Of a DNA stretch of 64,000 bases, positions 21,295 through 32,184 are shown piece by piece. Below the pieces are notes generated by a model. It worked only from the letters and a program-made list of their open reading frames with translations, was not told where the DNA came from and searched no databases. Source of the DNA: Bidens hawaiensis (Eukaryota > Streptophyta > Magnoliopsida > Asterales > Asteraceae). The stretch is taken from contig JAIQDT010005788.1 of the NCBI GenBank assembly GCA_021521415.1, positions 62,001 to 126,000 on the forward strand, in the 5' to 3' direction. The position numbers were made by a program, and so were the translations under genes. Every line of letters starts with the position of its first letter. Within the stretch, counting starts at the first letter, position 1.

Positions 21295-24168
21295 TTAAGC
21301 ATGCACTCCTTCTCGAACACAAACCGATACTATTCTTTGATATTTCCTCGCTTCGTCTTTCCAAGCAGGAATATAAAATATCTTCTTTTCATTCAACACC
21401 TGCAAATCAGCTTGCGACAAATTTACTAGATGCATCGGATCGTACACTCTAAGCAGCTCTTGTTCATCTTCGTCTTCCATCACTGCCTCAGCTGTCTCAC
21501 AATCTACATACCACCACTTCTGGTCTTTAAGCACATCCTTGGGCATTAGTTTCATCGGCACTTCTTTCAAACACCGGATCGGTTTATACTTCATAATCAT
21601 CCAAGGTTTTCCATCTGCTCTCAAACCTCTATCCTTGTCTTCAACAAGTTTTCCCTTTTGTGGTTTCAACAGCTCAAATTTCTTCTCTTTTATACTCTCT
21701 TTCCACACAATTTTCCCAATAACTCTAGCCATATTATCATCACTTCGGTTAATCAACCCCAATCTGGCTAAGTCTTTCACTTCACATTCTGGCAGTGTAT
21801 TCAACGATCTTAACAGTCTTTTGAAATACTGAACACCGTCATATCTCTTAATCACGAAGAGCCTCAACTGCTCATCATATATCCAGCAAATAATCCCTTT
21901 CTTCGCTTTAGCATAACCTTTAATGTTGTAACTCTTCTTAAACATTGTAGGAACCGCTGGTTTCTTCGTTTTGACGAACCACTGAGCATAGCCTTCTTTC
22001 CATCTAGGCTGCTCTTCCCATTCAGATTCATCACTTGCCATCTCTTTACTCATATCTGCTTTCTCAACATCTGGAATGTCATGCTCAATATTTTCCTCAA
22101 CTATCTCTCCCTCTTCTATCTCTGTATCAATCACAATCTCTTCACCAATCTTCTCTATCTCTTCACTCGGTAATACATCATCATCACCAACCAACTCATC
22201 ATCCATCTCCTCAACTTCCACTACCACCACATCATCACCACCAGCTGCAGTTGTCGACTCCCCCTAAGTTGTGGAAGTTCCAAGAGCTTGATCAGTTCTT
22301 GGCAACTCACCACCTGCACCTTTCGATGCATTGGGATCATCGTCTCTATCATTTCGTCTCTTGGTCCTCAACTCATCGCCTTTACAGCTCGTCTCCCCCT
22401 GAGATGCCAAGAACTCCTTGAAAGCATCTATGATTTTTCCATGTTCTACCAGCAGGGACGACTGCATCTGATTCTCTGCAACTAGGCGTTGAATAGCCTG
22501 GGTCTGGATAAGATTAATCCTTGACTGCTCTGCAACGACCCGTTCAAGTGCTGCTATTCGTTCAGAGTCTGATAGGGTTGCATCGAAATCGAACCTCATA
22601 TGTGATATATCTTGAGTGTACTGAGGAGGGATTTCCGATGTCACCGGGACCTCAGAAGTAGAAATAGACGTAACCGCAGGTGGTATCGTCACCGATAACC
22701 CTGCAGTGGCTACAACAGTCGACTCGATAAATTGTGCCACGACCTCCGATGGAGTAACAGTCGGAGGCGGCAATGAAACGATCTCAGGAGCCGAAAGTTG
22801 GAAAGTAGTGGGTGGGAGGCCAAATGTAGATGAGGTAGCCACCACGGGAACAACCGTAGCGCTTGGCCTTGTAACCTGTAATGATGAGGGAACCATTGTC
22901 ATACCGGATAGTGCTGGTGGAGTGAAACGTACCACCCTAGAGCTATCACCGGCTCCCGATCCTGCACCTATCCGTTCCCTTCTTGACCTCCGGATCAACT
23001 GTTGTACCTCTTCCTCATAATCTGACTCGTTATCATCATCAGTTCTCTTTCTTTTCCCATGAGTCCGTTCATGTGTAACCAAAATCCTTCTTGCCTCATC
23101 AGAACCAGCCACCGTAGCAGCTGTCCTAGTAACATTCACACCCGAAGCACGTTCAACCGGGACCTGTACATTCTCCTCTGGATCAACCCTTTCCATGTCA
23201 AAAAATCCTTGACCGCCAAACGCTACGTCAAGGTTAACGGTCTCCTCCGGTGACACAACAGGAGCAGCAGGTATAGCTTGAGGTGCCCCTGCCTGTTGTG
23301 GTGCCGGGTCCCTAAACTCGTCCCCATGAGCAGGCACATACCCCGGGTTGATCAAGTACCCAAAAAGTGGAGTATGCCGAGGACGGAGCTCAGGTTTGCT
23401 CCTCGCAATCGAAGATCTGCATTGGGCGAAGATTCTTTTGTTCACACTCTCTACATATCTGATTGGACGGCGCTGAGGTAGCGTAGGAGCAACATGATTC
23501 AAGATCATTTGTAGGAATCTTGGATACATGATGAATCTCTCACGCGCCATCGCCTTTCTCTGACGATCAATCTCATAGAAGACCATCTGACTAAAGCTGT
23601 ATCGCTTGTTGTAAGTCAGAGCAGTCATCGCCGACTGCATGGTCGCACTCATGCCATCAGTGCCCGCCTTTCTCCCTGACATGCATACAATCATGACATG
23701 CATGAGAAAGCGCCACTGGTCAAGCAAAAACCCTTTCCTTCTCTGCGTATCCCCCAAGGGACCAGAGTATCCCATCCTCAAAAATGCTCCATCACGGAAA
23801 GGAGCTACAAACTCTGTCGGGTCATCCCTTGTCTCATTTCCAAACCGTAAAGCCGCCCGGATTTGTTCAGAAGAGAACTGAACAATCTGATTGTGTACTG
23901 TTGCGCGCATCACCGGGGGTTCGACTCTACAGTCATATTCCACGGTCTGCCAAAAATCCTCAATGTTGGGCAAGGATATCGGCAGAGTTGTTGTAATCGC
24001 GTGGAATATCCGCGAGCGTAAAAGAAATGTGATGATTTCGCGGAAATCATCAACTCCGCTCGCCTCCGGGTCTAATGTTATATACATGTTGTGACCCGGG
24101 AAGAACTGTCTTTGGTTATCACCTCCGTCATCACCGCCTGCACCACCTGCTCCAGCAACAGCAGCCAT
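21295..24168 (-). pseudogene. Copia D ORF3 (about 957 codons with one in-frame TAG)
   Basis: Third ORF between pol and 3' LTR. The ATG at 24168 opens a 634-residue frame ending in TAG at 22264-22266; the same frame resumes at once and runs to 21295. Residues about 25-240 form a domain shared with copia B ORF3: NIEDFWQTVEY, SSEQIRAALRF, QWRFLMHVMIV, MYPRFLQMILNH (215-226). Then a Pro/Ser/Thr/Val-rich linker, basic patches (GKRKRTDD, RRSRRERI, RTKRRNDRD) and a coiled-coil-like AALERVVAEQSR segment. After the TAG come an acidic tract and a C-terminal domain (GYAQWFV, KPWMIMKYKPIRC, KWWYVDCET, ARKYQRIVSVC), the end of which also survives in copia G. No signal peptide or membrane span. Similar ORFs are often given a longin-like label in Asteraceae annotations (from memory). 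Function unknown; nuclear location inferred. Confidence 0.82.
22264..22266 (-). other. In-frame TAG inside copia D ORF3
   Basis: TAG followed by GGGGAG; the reading frame is otherwise open on both sides for hundreds of codons. It could be a point mutation or a leaky stop. The context is not the TAG-CARYYA readthrough signal known from other plant elements. Confidence 0.85.
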
Positions 24169-24212
24169 ATCTGCAACAAACAGGTTAAGTTAGATAAACG
24201 TCAAAGCAAATC

Positions 24213-24926
24213 ACAAGTTCGCCTGTTACCATGAGCGAAGTTGTGAGCTATTCTGAATAGGCGAAGTTAAAGGTGGGGCGAAGTTGGGAAACAACTTCGC
24301 TTCAACTTGAACTTCGTCTGATAACCGTTAAGTAAAATGGTCCAGGCGAAGTTAAAGAGAACTTCGCCTAACCACAACATCGCCTCCTAAACTGTTTCAA
24401 AATTAATTATCAGGCGAAGTTAGACCTCAGGCGAAGTTACGGATAACTTCGCCTAAACTGTAACTTCGCCGAATTCGAACCGGCAACAGTTAGGTTTGTC
24501 GAACGACGTGTAGATGATGATTTTGGAGATCGAGGACTCCGTAACACATGATTTTATGAAGTTTTAGACGTTCAAGTAAATTACTATCACGTAATAACAA
24601 GTTTGAAATCGGGTGTTTAAGGTTCGAAAGATCGAGGTCGTTAATCGAGTCGAAACGACCGATGATTAACCTCAATAGACAGAGATTATACGATAAAAGA
24701 ACCCTACACACCTTGAAATCGGATTGAATCGAAATAAGAACACAGATGATTGATCGGTTATACGATAAGTTCGCTTAGGTTGACAGGGAGTAAGTTCGCT
24801 GTGTTTGAGAAATAATGAAGTCTGACCTTTACAACTTCTTTATATAGGGTCACAGATTATACAGGCGAAGTTGTGGATAACTTCGCCTATTGTAGGCGAA
24901 GTTATGGATAAGTTCGCCTATATATG
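24213..24926 (-). repeat. AACTTCGCCT motif array upstream of copia D ORF3
   Basis: About 15 copies in both orientations in two clusters (24213-24473 and 24762-24926). Adjacent opposite copies make hairpins such as AGGCGAAGTT-GTGGAT-AACTTCGCCT (24863-24888). The same word is repeated in the LTRs and in the gag leader of this element. Confidence 0.9.
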
Positions 24927-25606
24927 AAAATTTTCAAAACAAACCCCATAATTTGAACAATTTGCAATTAAGTTTTAAAACATCCTTTAAAGCGTTAAAT
25001 GATACGATCAAGACCAAGTAACCACGTATAAAATAATACAACTACATAAGTAGAAAAACTTTTAAAATAAAAGTACAACGGGATCAAATTTCAGTCTTGA
25101 CAGGGACTACCATGTTTTAGAAAAGATCCGAACAGGAATCATACTAATTACGTGACTGTCACACAGATCCGTGTTCAGCTGTATTATGACATAAAGAAAC
25201 AGGTTGTAAGCAGGTAATATACTTAAAATGGTTTTCATCGTTTCAGTGATACCAGTTAGGTTCAATTAAGCTCAAAACTTAAGTGGGCAACAACTCAGAG
25301 ACTATGATGTCTCCTATCTATTCTCAAAGCGTATTCGGCTTTCCCTAAGTCACCCCGAATTGAACTCGACCCGTAGTGTCTGATTAAGTAGTAATTACTC
25401 TTCGATCTTAGACTCTGCGTCCCGTTCACCTTCTTGCGTCTTGATTGATAATCATTAACATTATGAACTCTGGAATACCTTTTTTTTTTTTTTTTTTAAC
25501 ATGTATATACACAACTTCAAGTAGAAAACAACTGGAAGTCCCGAATCTGGATCACTGCAGTGTCTTGACACGCTATCTTCACGGGAATCAGAACACTCAC
25601 GGGCTC
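24927..25606 (-). other. Non-coding spacer, copia D
   Basis: AT-rich; includes a poly(T) run of 16-17 at about 25482-25498. No ORF or motif is supported. Confidence 0.5.
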
Positions 25607-26215
25607 GTGTATGACTGGGTAATCGCTTTTCTGCCTATCATTCGGAAAGATATGTATGAAGACATGCACAACTCTTAAGGAGTTTCCACATAAAATCGAG
25701 TAGATTTAGTTAGTATCACTTCTACTTTTATGCACCATAAAAAAGCTACCATGACATACAATGACTGTTCTAAAGTCTTTTAGGCCTAATAACTTCACTA
25801 GTTAAGCACACAGAATTAGTATATCTATCACTTTCCAAGGTTGGATCAATTTTCTGTTAACATAGTAAAGAAACTTCTTACGAAGTAGTAGACTTGAAAA
25901 ATAATTTCATCTCCCATAAAGAAAAAAAAATTTAACTTCAAATGCCCCGACCAAATCAAAGTCTTCAGGGAAACGGCTATCCGAAGATCCAATGGATCAG
26001 CTGGACCGACCACATACTAGTATGTGTCCTTCTATCTAAGTATGATCGACTAATTTTCAGCGAAAGAATGAAAACACATCATAAACCGCCCCGGTCACTT
26101 TCAGTCATCTGGTTAATGGCTATCCTCATATTCTACAAGTAGAAATGAGGACCAAACATATCCGAAGACATGTCCTTCAAACTGAGGCAACTGACATAAT
26201 TCTAAGCGATAGTGA
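25607..26215 (-). other. Conserved non-coding block in the spacer 3' of pol (copia D)
   Basis: Counterpart of copia B 17862-18245. It lies just downstream of the pol stop and contains the shared GTGTATGACTGG/TTTTCTGCCTATCATT core at 25607-25651, plus weaker matches to about 26215. No frame is shared, so the conservation is not at protein level. Confidence 0.7.
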
Positions 26216-26248
26216 CGTTTTTTTTTTAAACAAAAACACACGACATGG

Positions 26249-29200
26249 TTACTCGGGATTGATCATCCCATTCAGCTCAACAAGGTTTTGAAATCTAGTT
26301 TTGTCAAACGCTTTCGTGAACAAGTCAGCGAAATTATCTAACGTGTCAACCTTTTCGAGCACAATCAGCTTCTTCTCAGCACAATCCCGTATAAAATGAT
26401 GACGAATGTCAATATGTTTAGTTTTACTGTGCTTTACAGGATTGTTAGTTACTGAGATAGCAGCAGTGTTATCAATGCAAATAGGAGTAAGTGAGAAATT
26501 CAGACCATAATCGCGCAACTGTTGTTGAATCCAAAGAACCTAGGAGCAGCAGTTGGATGCTGCCATGTATTTCTGCTTCACAGGTTGAAATTGCGACTGA
26601 GGTCTGCTTCTTGCATTGCCAGGACACTAGTCTGCCACCATGAAACTGACATCCACCAGTTGTAGACTTCCGACTCTGATTGCACCCTCCATAATCAGAA
26701 TCTGTGTACGCGACTAGCTCCAAGTCTCATCCTCTCGAGTACCACAACCCCAGCTTCGGCTTGCCTTTGAGATACCGCAGTATCCTTTTCGCACCCTTCA
26801 AATGAGATTCTTTTGGGTTTGCCTGAAAGCGTGCACAAAGACAAACAGCAAACATTATATCAGGCCTAGAAGCAGTTAAGTACATTAAAGAACCTATAAT
26901 TGCCCGATATTGGGTTGGGTCCACGTCTGCATCGTTGTCTGAATCAGCACCCAATTTGTGATTGACGCAGACTGGAGTATCATATGGAGTGCTGTCCTCC
27001 ATCTTGAAACGTTTGAGAACATCATGGACATACTTCGTCTGATGAATGAACATCCCATCTTTCTTCTGATCAACCTGCAATCCTAAAAAGAAGGTTAGTT
27101 CACCCATAGCACTCATTTCAAATCTCTTCTTCATGACGGCCTCAAACTCCTGACACATGGCGACCTTTGATGCAGCAAAGATAATGTCGTCCACGTAGAC
27201 TTGCACCAGTAGAAAGTCGCTCCCTTTTCTCTTGAAGAACAATGTGCTGTCAATCTTACCTCTTTCAAACTCATTCTCAAGCAAGTAATCGGATAACGTT
27301 GAGTACCAGGCACGAGGTGCCTGATGTAGTCCATACAGCGCTTTACTTAGCTTGTACACGTGATCGGGAAAGTCAGGGTCAGGAAAACCCGGAGGTTGCT
27401 CAACATACACAACCTCATCGACTTTACCATTTAGGAACGCACTCTTCACATCCAACTGAAAGACCTTCATCTCCTTATGAGCAGCAAATGCCAAAAACAG
27501 CCGAATGGCTTCCAATCTTGCCACAGGAGCAAACACCTCATTGTAATCAATCCCCTCTTGCTGATTAAAGCCTTTAACAACCAGCCTCGCCTTGTTCCTG
27601 ATAACAATCCCTTTCTCATCTCTCTTGCATTTGAAGACCCATTTTGTGCCAATCGCATGCACATTCCTTGGTTTTTCAACCAAATTCCATACTTCCATTT
27701 TCTTAAACTGAGCTAACTCTTCTTGCATGGCTTCGACCCACGAGCTGTCCTTAAGAGCCATTTGATAGTTCTTTGGTTCAATCTGGCTGATGAAGCAGGT
27801 GTACAAGCATTCGTTGATAATGCCCGTGTCTTTAATGCATGTGAAAACACAGGTGTGCTCATTCAAGCTTTTTCTTGTTTGTACACCGGCGGACAGATCA
27901 CCTATCACGTTCTCCAAAGGATGATCTTTGTGAATTCTCGTAGTCGGAACCGAACTGACATTCAGATTATCTTCCAAGTTCGAAGATAGCTCATCAATGT
28001 GTGATTGATGTTGAGAGTGAAACGGATTGATGAATTCCTCTTCAGTAGAGGCAGCAGGGGTATTGACAGCATTTGACGAGGAAGGCTGACATTCATCATA
28101 CTGTGGTCGTTGCACCAAAGTGTCTTCCTCATCGCATATCATCTTCGTAGCAATTCTTTCCTCAACTTCTGCAAAATCCAGATAAGGTATGTTAAAAGAT
28201 TTAAAAAGTCTATCATAGTCGAAAACCCCAGCTGGTCCCGTGCTTGGTTTTGGTGATTTGTAACTTGTGATATCAGTGTTACACACCACCTCAACCTTAC
28301 TGGTCGATGTATTAAAGACCCGTCTGTTGGGAGTCCCAACAACGTATCCGACTAAGATTCCTTCGTCGGCTACTTCACCAAATTTAGAATTGGTCTTTAA
28401 TATCGAACACGGGGACCCAAATGGTTCAAGACCACTCAAGTTGGGCTTTCTCCCATGCATAAGTTCATAACAGGTTTTATTTAATCTTTTAACAGTTAAC
28501 ACTCTATTAAGGATATAACAGGCTGTTGCAACAGCTTCAGCCCAAAACACCACGGGAAGTTTCGAATCAGCCAGCATGGTTCTGGCTCCTTCAATTAAGG
28601 TTATGTTCTTCCTCTCAGCCACTCCATTTTGTTGCGGTGTATACGGTGCGCTGTATTGGTGTTCTATCCCCTTCTGTAAGCAGAAGATCTCCATCTCATA
28701 GTTCTTGAACTCAGTTCCATTGTCACTCCTGATGAATTTAACCCGTTTCCCCATGATATTTTCAATCTTGGTAATCAAATTCTTTACCATCTGCACTGTT
28801 TCATCCTTTGACTTCAGGAAATATACCCAGGAATATCGAGAGAAATCATCAGTGATCACCAAGCAGTAAGATGTTCCTCCTAGACTTTTTACATTCACAA
28901 AACCGAAGAGATCCATGTGAAGTAATTCTAGGGTACTGACAATTGAATTGACCTTCTTGGTGAGATGGGATTTCTTGTGTTGCTTTCCCTTTTTGCATGA
29001 TAAGCATTTGTCTTCAAAGTTGAAATTCTTCAAGGGAACACCCAGCACAAGCCCATTCTTGACAATGTAGTTCATCTTCCGAAGATGAATATGCCCCATT
29101 CTCCTGTGCCATAATTCGGACTCCGATTCATTCGCTTTCGACAAAAGACACGATTCTTCTGTGGCCATCTCAGTCGACCTCATATCCATGATATACGTAT

Positions 29201-29552
29201 TCTTCACTCTTGGAGCCTTCATAACAATCCAATTCTCTGGTATCTTGAAACCAGGATATAGCACGATCGCCTCATTCTTTGTAAAGTGTACGGTGTACTC
29301 TTTGTCACAGATCTGCGAAACACTCAGCAGATTGTGCTTCAGTTCTTCAACAAAATTTACTTTCTTCAAAGTCATCTTTCCATTCGACACCGTCCCTATT
29401 CCTGTAATCCTTCCACCGCTCTCTCCTGCGAAACTCACTCTTCCTCCTTGAACAGGTTTCCAGTCGTGTAACAATTTCTTGTTACCTGTCATGTGCCGGG
29501 AACAGCCGCTATCCACAACCCATTGATTGTTGGCAGCCCTGTTCAACTATTC
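26249..29552 (-). pseudogene. pol: Copia D pol: protease, integrase, reverse transcriptase, RNase H
   Basis: One long frame (29546-26727, 939 residues) plus a broken end. Order: aspartic protease ([11 protein letters not shown]); integrase zinc domain ([10 protein letters not shown]...CLSCKKGK); DDE core ([21 protein letters not shown]); linker; reverse transcriptase ([32 protein letters not shown], catalytic YVDDIIFA); RNase H (TDSDYGG, STCEAE, final TKHIDIRHHFIRD...ADLFTKAF). Breaks: TAG two codons after the predicted splice acceptor (29547-29549), TGA near 26727, a one-base insertion near 26570 and TAG at 26540-26542 in RNase H. It copies element RNA and integrates the cDNA. Inactive as written, though most domains keep their catalytic residues. 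Confidence 0.96.
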
Positions 29553-29580
29553 CTGCACGATTAAAGCAGATGATTAAAAT
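29553..29580 (-). promoter_or_regulatory. Putative 3' splice site at the gag/pol boundary, copia D
   Basis: Gag ends TTTTAATCA (the TAA is the stop), followed by GCTTTAATCGTGCAG|GAA; the AG is at 29554-29553. Exon 2 would begin at 29552 in the pol frame. Paired with the donor at 30723, the intron would be 1,171 bases, phase 0. Confidence 0.65.
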
Positions 29581-30567
29581 CTGGGGATCCAAGACAGATT
29601 GGTATTGGGTCGATACATCCCGTACCTTGGCTGTCCAAAGTTAGTATCATAATAATTTCTGTGAGTCCTAACAGGATACCTTTTTGTGGATTGTCTATGA
29701 GGCCATTCAAACCTTCGTGAATTAAAAGAATTATTACTTATGGTTTGGTTGTTAGCAGTGAAAAACTGAGATCTTTTTCTCTGAAAACCTGAATTAGACC
29801 AATTTCTGAATTTTGATGGCTTTTCAGTTTTAACATTTCCGTTAGTTCTATTCTCAGTTCTCGAAGGCCTCACATCTCTGAATCTCTGCTTCAGAGGGCA
29901 ATCAGCAACAAGGTGTCCTAATTGATTACATCTGAAACAACTCCTGTGTTCAACTTTCTTTTCCATAGTTGTTTTAGATGTTGAGGCTGTATTACCGCCC
30001 GTTTGTCTCACATAAGGTGGGACATACGGGTTTAGTGGAGACTTCTTTTCAGGTGTTTTCTTTTTCTCTCCACTTTTTGGTAACACTTCCTCTTGTTTTG
30101 TCTCACTCGACTCAGATGACTTGTCCGAGCTTGATGAGACAGGACTCGGAGCAGAAATCTTAACACTAGTAACAGGCTTACTTGTTTCGCCTTTACTAAC
30201 TTCTGGTTCTTTAATCGTTACTTTAACCGGAACTGTCTGACCATAGTCAACATCGACAGATTTCTGATTACTAGGGTCATAAGTGTAATTATGATTGAAA
30301 GGTGGTGGAACTTCATGATAACCAATTCCTCCCCTTTTTGGGGAACCTTGATCACTAACTAGGTGATCAAGTATAGCGGAGGAATTTCTGAATTGCTCAA
30401 GTTTCCTGTTAAGTTCCACCACTTTCACCTGGTGATCAGCTATCTGTTTATCCCTTTCAGCTATTAGTTTGGTTTTCTCTTCTAGTACTTCATAGCTAAG
30501 ATCAATCACTTGAATTTTTTCAGCAAGCTTTGCTTTAAGACTTTTAATATCTTTCTCACTAGCTTTA
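29574..30567 (-). pseudogene. gag: Copia D gag extension (coiled coil, second CCHC knuckle)
   Basis: Continuation of gag after one frameshift. At 30569-30574 an A6 run shifts the main frame into TAA (30565-30567); with one A fewer the frame would stay open to 29574. Contents: a Lys/Glu-rich coiled-coil-like segment (EKTKLIAERDKQIAD), the EVPPPFN box shared with F, G and B, a Ser/Lys-rich stretch, the knuckle CFRCNQLGHLVADC (29898-29939), and an Asn/Arg/Tyr-rich tail ending in the branch-point-like stop. The segment lies wholly inside the predicted intron, so it would belong to Gag but not to Gag-Pol. Confidence 0.85.
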
Positions 30568-32184
30568 ATTTTTTACTTTGTAACTATTTTCTCTAGCTTT
30601 AGTGAAATGATGATCTTCTTTTAAAGTTTTAAATTGCGCATCCAAACTAACAAACTGATCAGTTATAGTTGTCAGTTGTTCAGACAGATGTTCACACTTA
30701 GTACAAGGGAGTTCGGTACTTACCTCGGAGAGCTGGTCTGCCACATCTGCCATGTAAGCTTCATTTTCGCCAGTTCCCTTCTCACTATCTGCAGTTTCGA
30801 TGTTTGCCAAATTGGCCTGTTCAAATACTTCTTCAACATGCAGATTCCAGTTGTACTCCTCATTCTGTCTGGAAATCATGGCTCTATAGTCATTACCACT
30901 ACCACTCTGCTGTGTAGATCTGTTTTGACTGCGTTCTACACGTTCATTTTTGCACTCTTTTGCAAAGTGGCCATTCTGCTGACAGTTGTAACAGCGAACC
31001 TTCGACTTATCAAACCCTGGCCTTTCACCGACAAACTTCCTGCCAGTCTTCTTCATGAACCTCTTAACCCTTCTCACAATCATAGCCATCTGCCACTGCA
31101 GATCCATCTCCTCCAGATCATCAGCATCGATCTGATCATAGTCTTCATCCAAAATTGCAGGATCAAGAATCTTACCCTGAATGTAATTCTCATACGAAGC
31201 AATAAAAGATGCATAGAGAGCAAACTGCTGTTCAGCAGATTTTACACTCATGGGCATCTTCGAGTAGTTGTTGTTTGAAACACTTGGGGAAAAACTACTC
31301 TTGGTCGCTTGAGGTTGAGAAGCTTTTGATCCTCCAGCTACAAAGCACACATCACCGTTCATGTTGAGAGATACATGTCCTTCATGTGTTGAGCTAGCGC
31401 CTGACTCTCCCTTAGAGTAATAAGCAGATGATTCAGTTTTCGAACTTGATCCTGAGTTAACCTTTGCACCATACATACCCGGATCTTGAACCTGATCGGT
31501 AGGTGTCTCCTTTCGTACCATGTTCAGTTCAAACGTTCTTAGCTTGTTAACTGCTGTCTCCAGGTCATAGTCAGCAAAGTCTTTGTCTTCTCTCATCAAC
31601 ACAGTATACATCTCCCATTTCGGTGGGAGAGCATCAAGAAGCTTTTCAACAATCTCATCTTCTTTGTAAACAATTGAATAGTTGCTGAGTTCAGTCATCA
31701 GATGATAATATCTAGTGATGATATCATCAAGTGATTCATTCTTCAGATACTTGAAGACCGAGAATTGGGTTTTTAGAAGTTTAATCTTCGATGCACGAAT
31801 TCCCACATTGCCCTCAAACCGGTTTTCAAGCGCTTCCCAAAGCTCTCTGGCAGTTTTATACTTTCTGAAAGTGTGCAGAATCTCTTGTGGAAGAGCCATT
31901 GTAATTGCTGCATGAGCTTTGCTTTCGGCCTCATACATTTTCTTCTTTTCTTCTTCCATCTCTTTGTATTTCTTGATCTGATCACGACCCTCATACTCAG
32001 CAGTAGGTGGAATGTAACCATCATGTATGCACACCCACATCTTAGCATCTTGGTACTTGACATATTGTTCAAAACGATCTTTCCACGCTACATAATTGGT
32101 TTTCTTAAGCATCTTCGGTGCCTTTGTAGCCGAACCCGCTTCCACTTCCATCTTAACTAGTTCCGTAATGTTTATTGAAGACAT
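30565..32184 (-). CDS. gag: Copia D gag, 539-residue frame
   Basis: Retrotransposon capsid/nucleocapsid protein. ATG at 32184 (MSSINITELV). Residues about 25-240 are the UBN2-type gag core (NYVAWKDRFEQYVKY, ARELWEALENRF, LDDIITRYYHLM). A Ser-rich linker is followed by DADDLEEMDLQWQMAM, a box shared with A, F and RE1, then the knuckle CYNCQQNGHFAKEC (30952-30993). The frame ends early at 30565 through the A6 slip. A strong donor-like GAG|GTAAGT lies at codon 487. Leader, PBS and LTR follow upstream in the normal order. Confidence 0.93.
   Translation of the reverse strand: MSSINITELVKMEVEAGSATKAPKMLKKTNYVAWKDRFEQYVKYQDAKMWVCIHDGYIPPTAEYEGRDQIKKYKEMEEEKKKMYEAESKAHAAITMALPQEILHTFRKYKTARELWEALENRFEGNVGIRASKIKLLKTQFSVFKYLKNESLDDIITRYYHLMTELSNYSIVYKEDEIVEKLLDALPPKWEMYTVLMREDKDFADYDLETAVNKLRTFELNMVRKETPTDQVQDPGMYGAKVNSGSSSKTESSAYYSKGESGASSTHEGHVSLNMNGDVCFVAGGSKASQPQATKSSFSPSVSNNNYSKMPMSVKSAEQQFALYASFIASYENYIQGKILDPAILDEDYDQIDADDLEEMDLQWQMAMIVRRVKRFMKKTGRKFVGERPGFDKSKVRCYNCQQNGHFAKECKNERVERSQNRSTQQSGSGNDYRAMISRQNEEYNWNLHVEEVFEQANLANIETADSEKGTGENEAYMADVADQLSEVSTELPCTKCEHLSEQLTTITDQFVSLDAQFKTLKEDHHFTKARENSYKVKN
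30716..30726 (-). promoter_or_regulatory. Putative 5' splice site in copia D gag
   Basis: The minus strand reads GAG|GTAAGTACC, a textbook plant donor; the intron would begin at 30723. The codon GAG is complete, so phase 0. The homologous Glu/Gln-Val position in F (58952) and A (38794) also reads as a donor. Confidence 0.65.

Noticed and set aside
22264..24168. Calling ORF3 an envelope gene
   Set aside because: The position fits, but no signal peptide, membrane span or glycoprotein-like features are visible.
25482..25498. Poly(T) run as a retrogene or SINE tail
   Set aside because: No target duplication or A/B-box body next to it; it lies inside the copia D spacer.
30565..30576. Possible -1 ribosomal frameshift site (A AAA AAT) in copia D gag
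   Set aside because: The heptamer is in the right phase, but the -1 frame stops after about 20 codons; the continuing gag frame is +1, so a one-base indel in the A6 run fits better.
30634..31278. 214-residue plus-strand ORF
   Set aside because: It lies wholly antisense to copia D gag, which has clear gag and zinc-knuckle motifs; the plus-strand frame has no motif.
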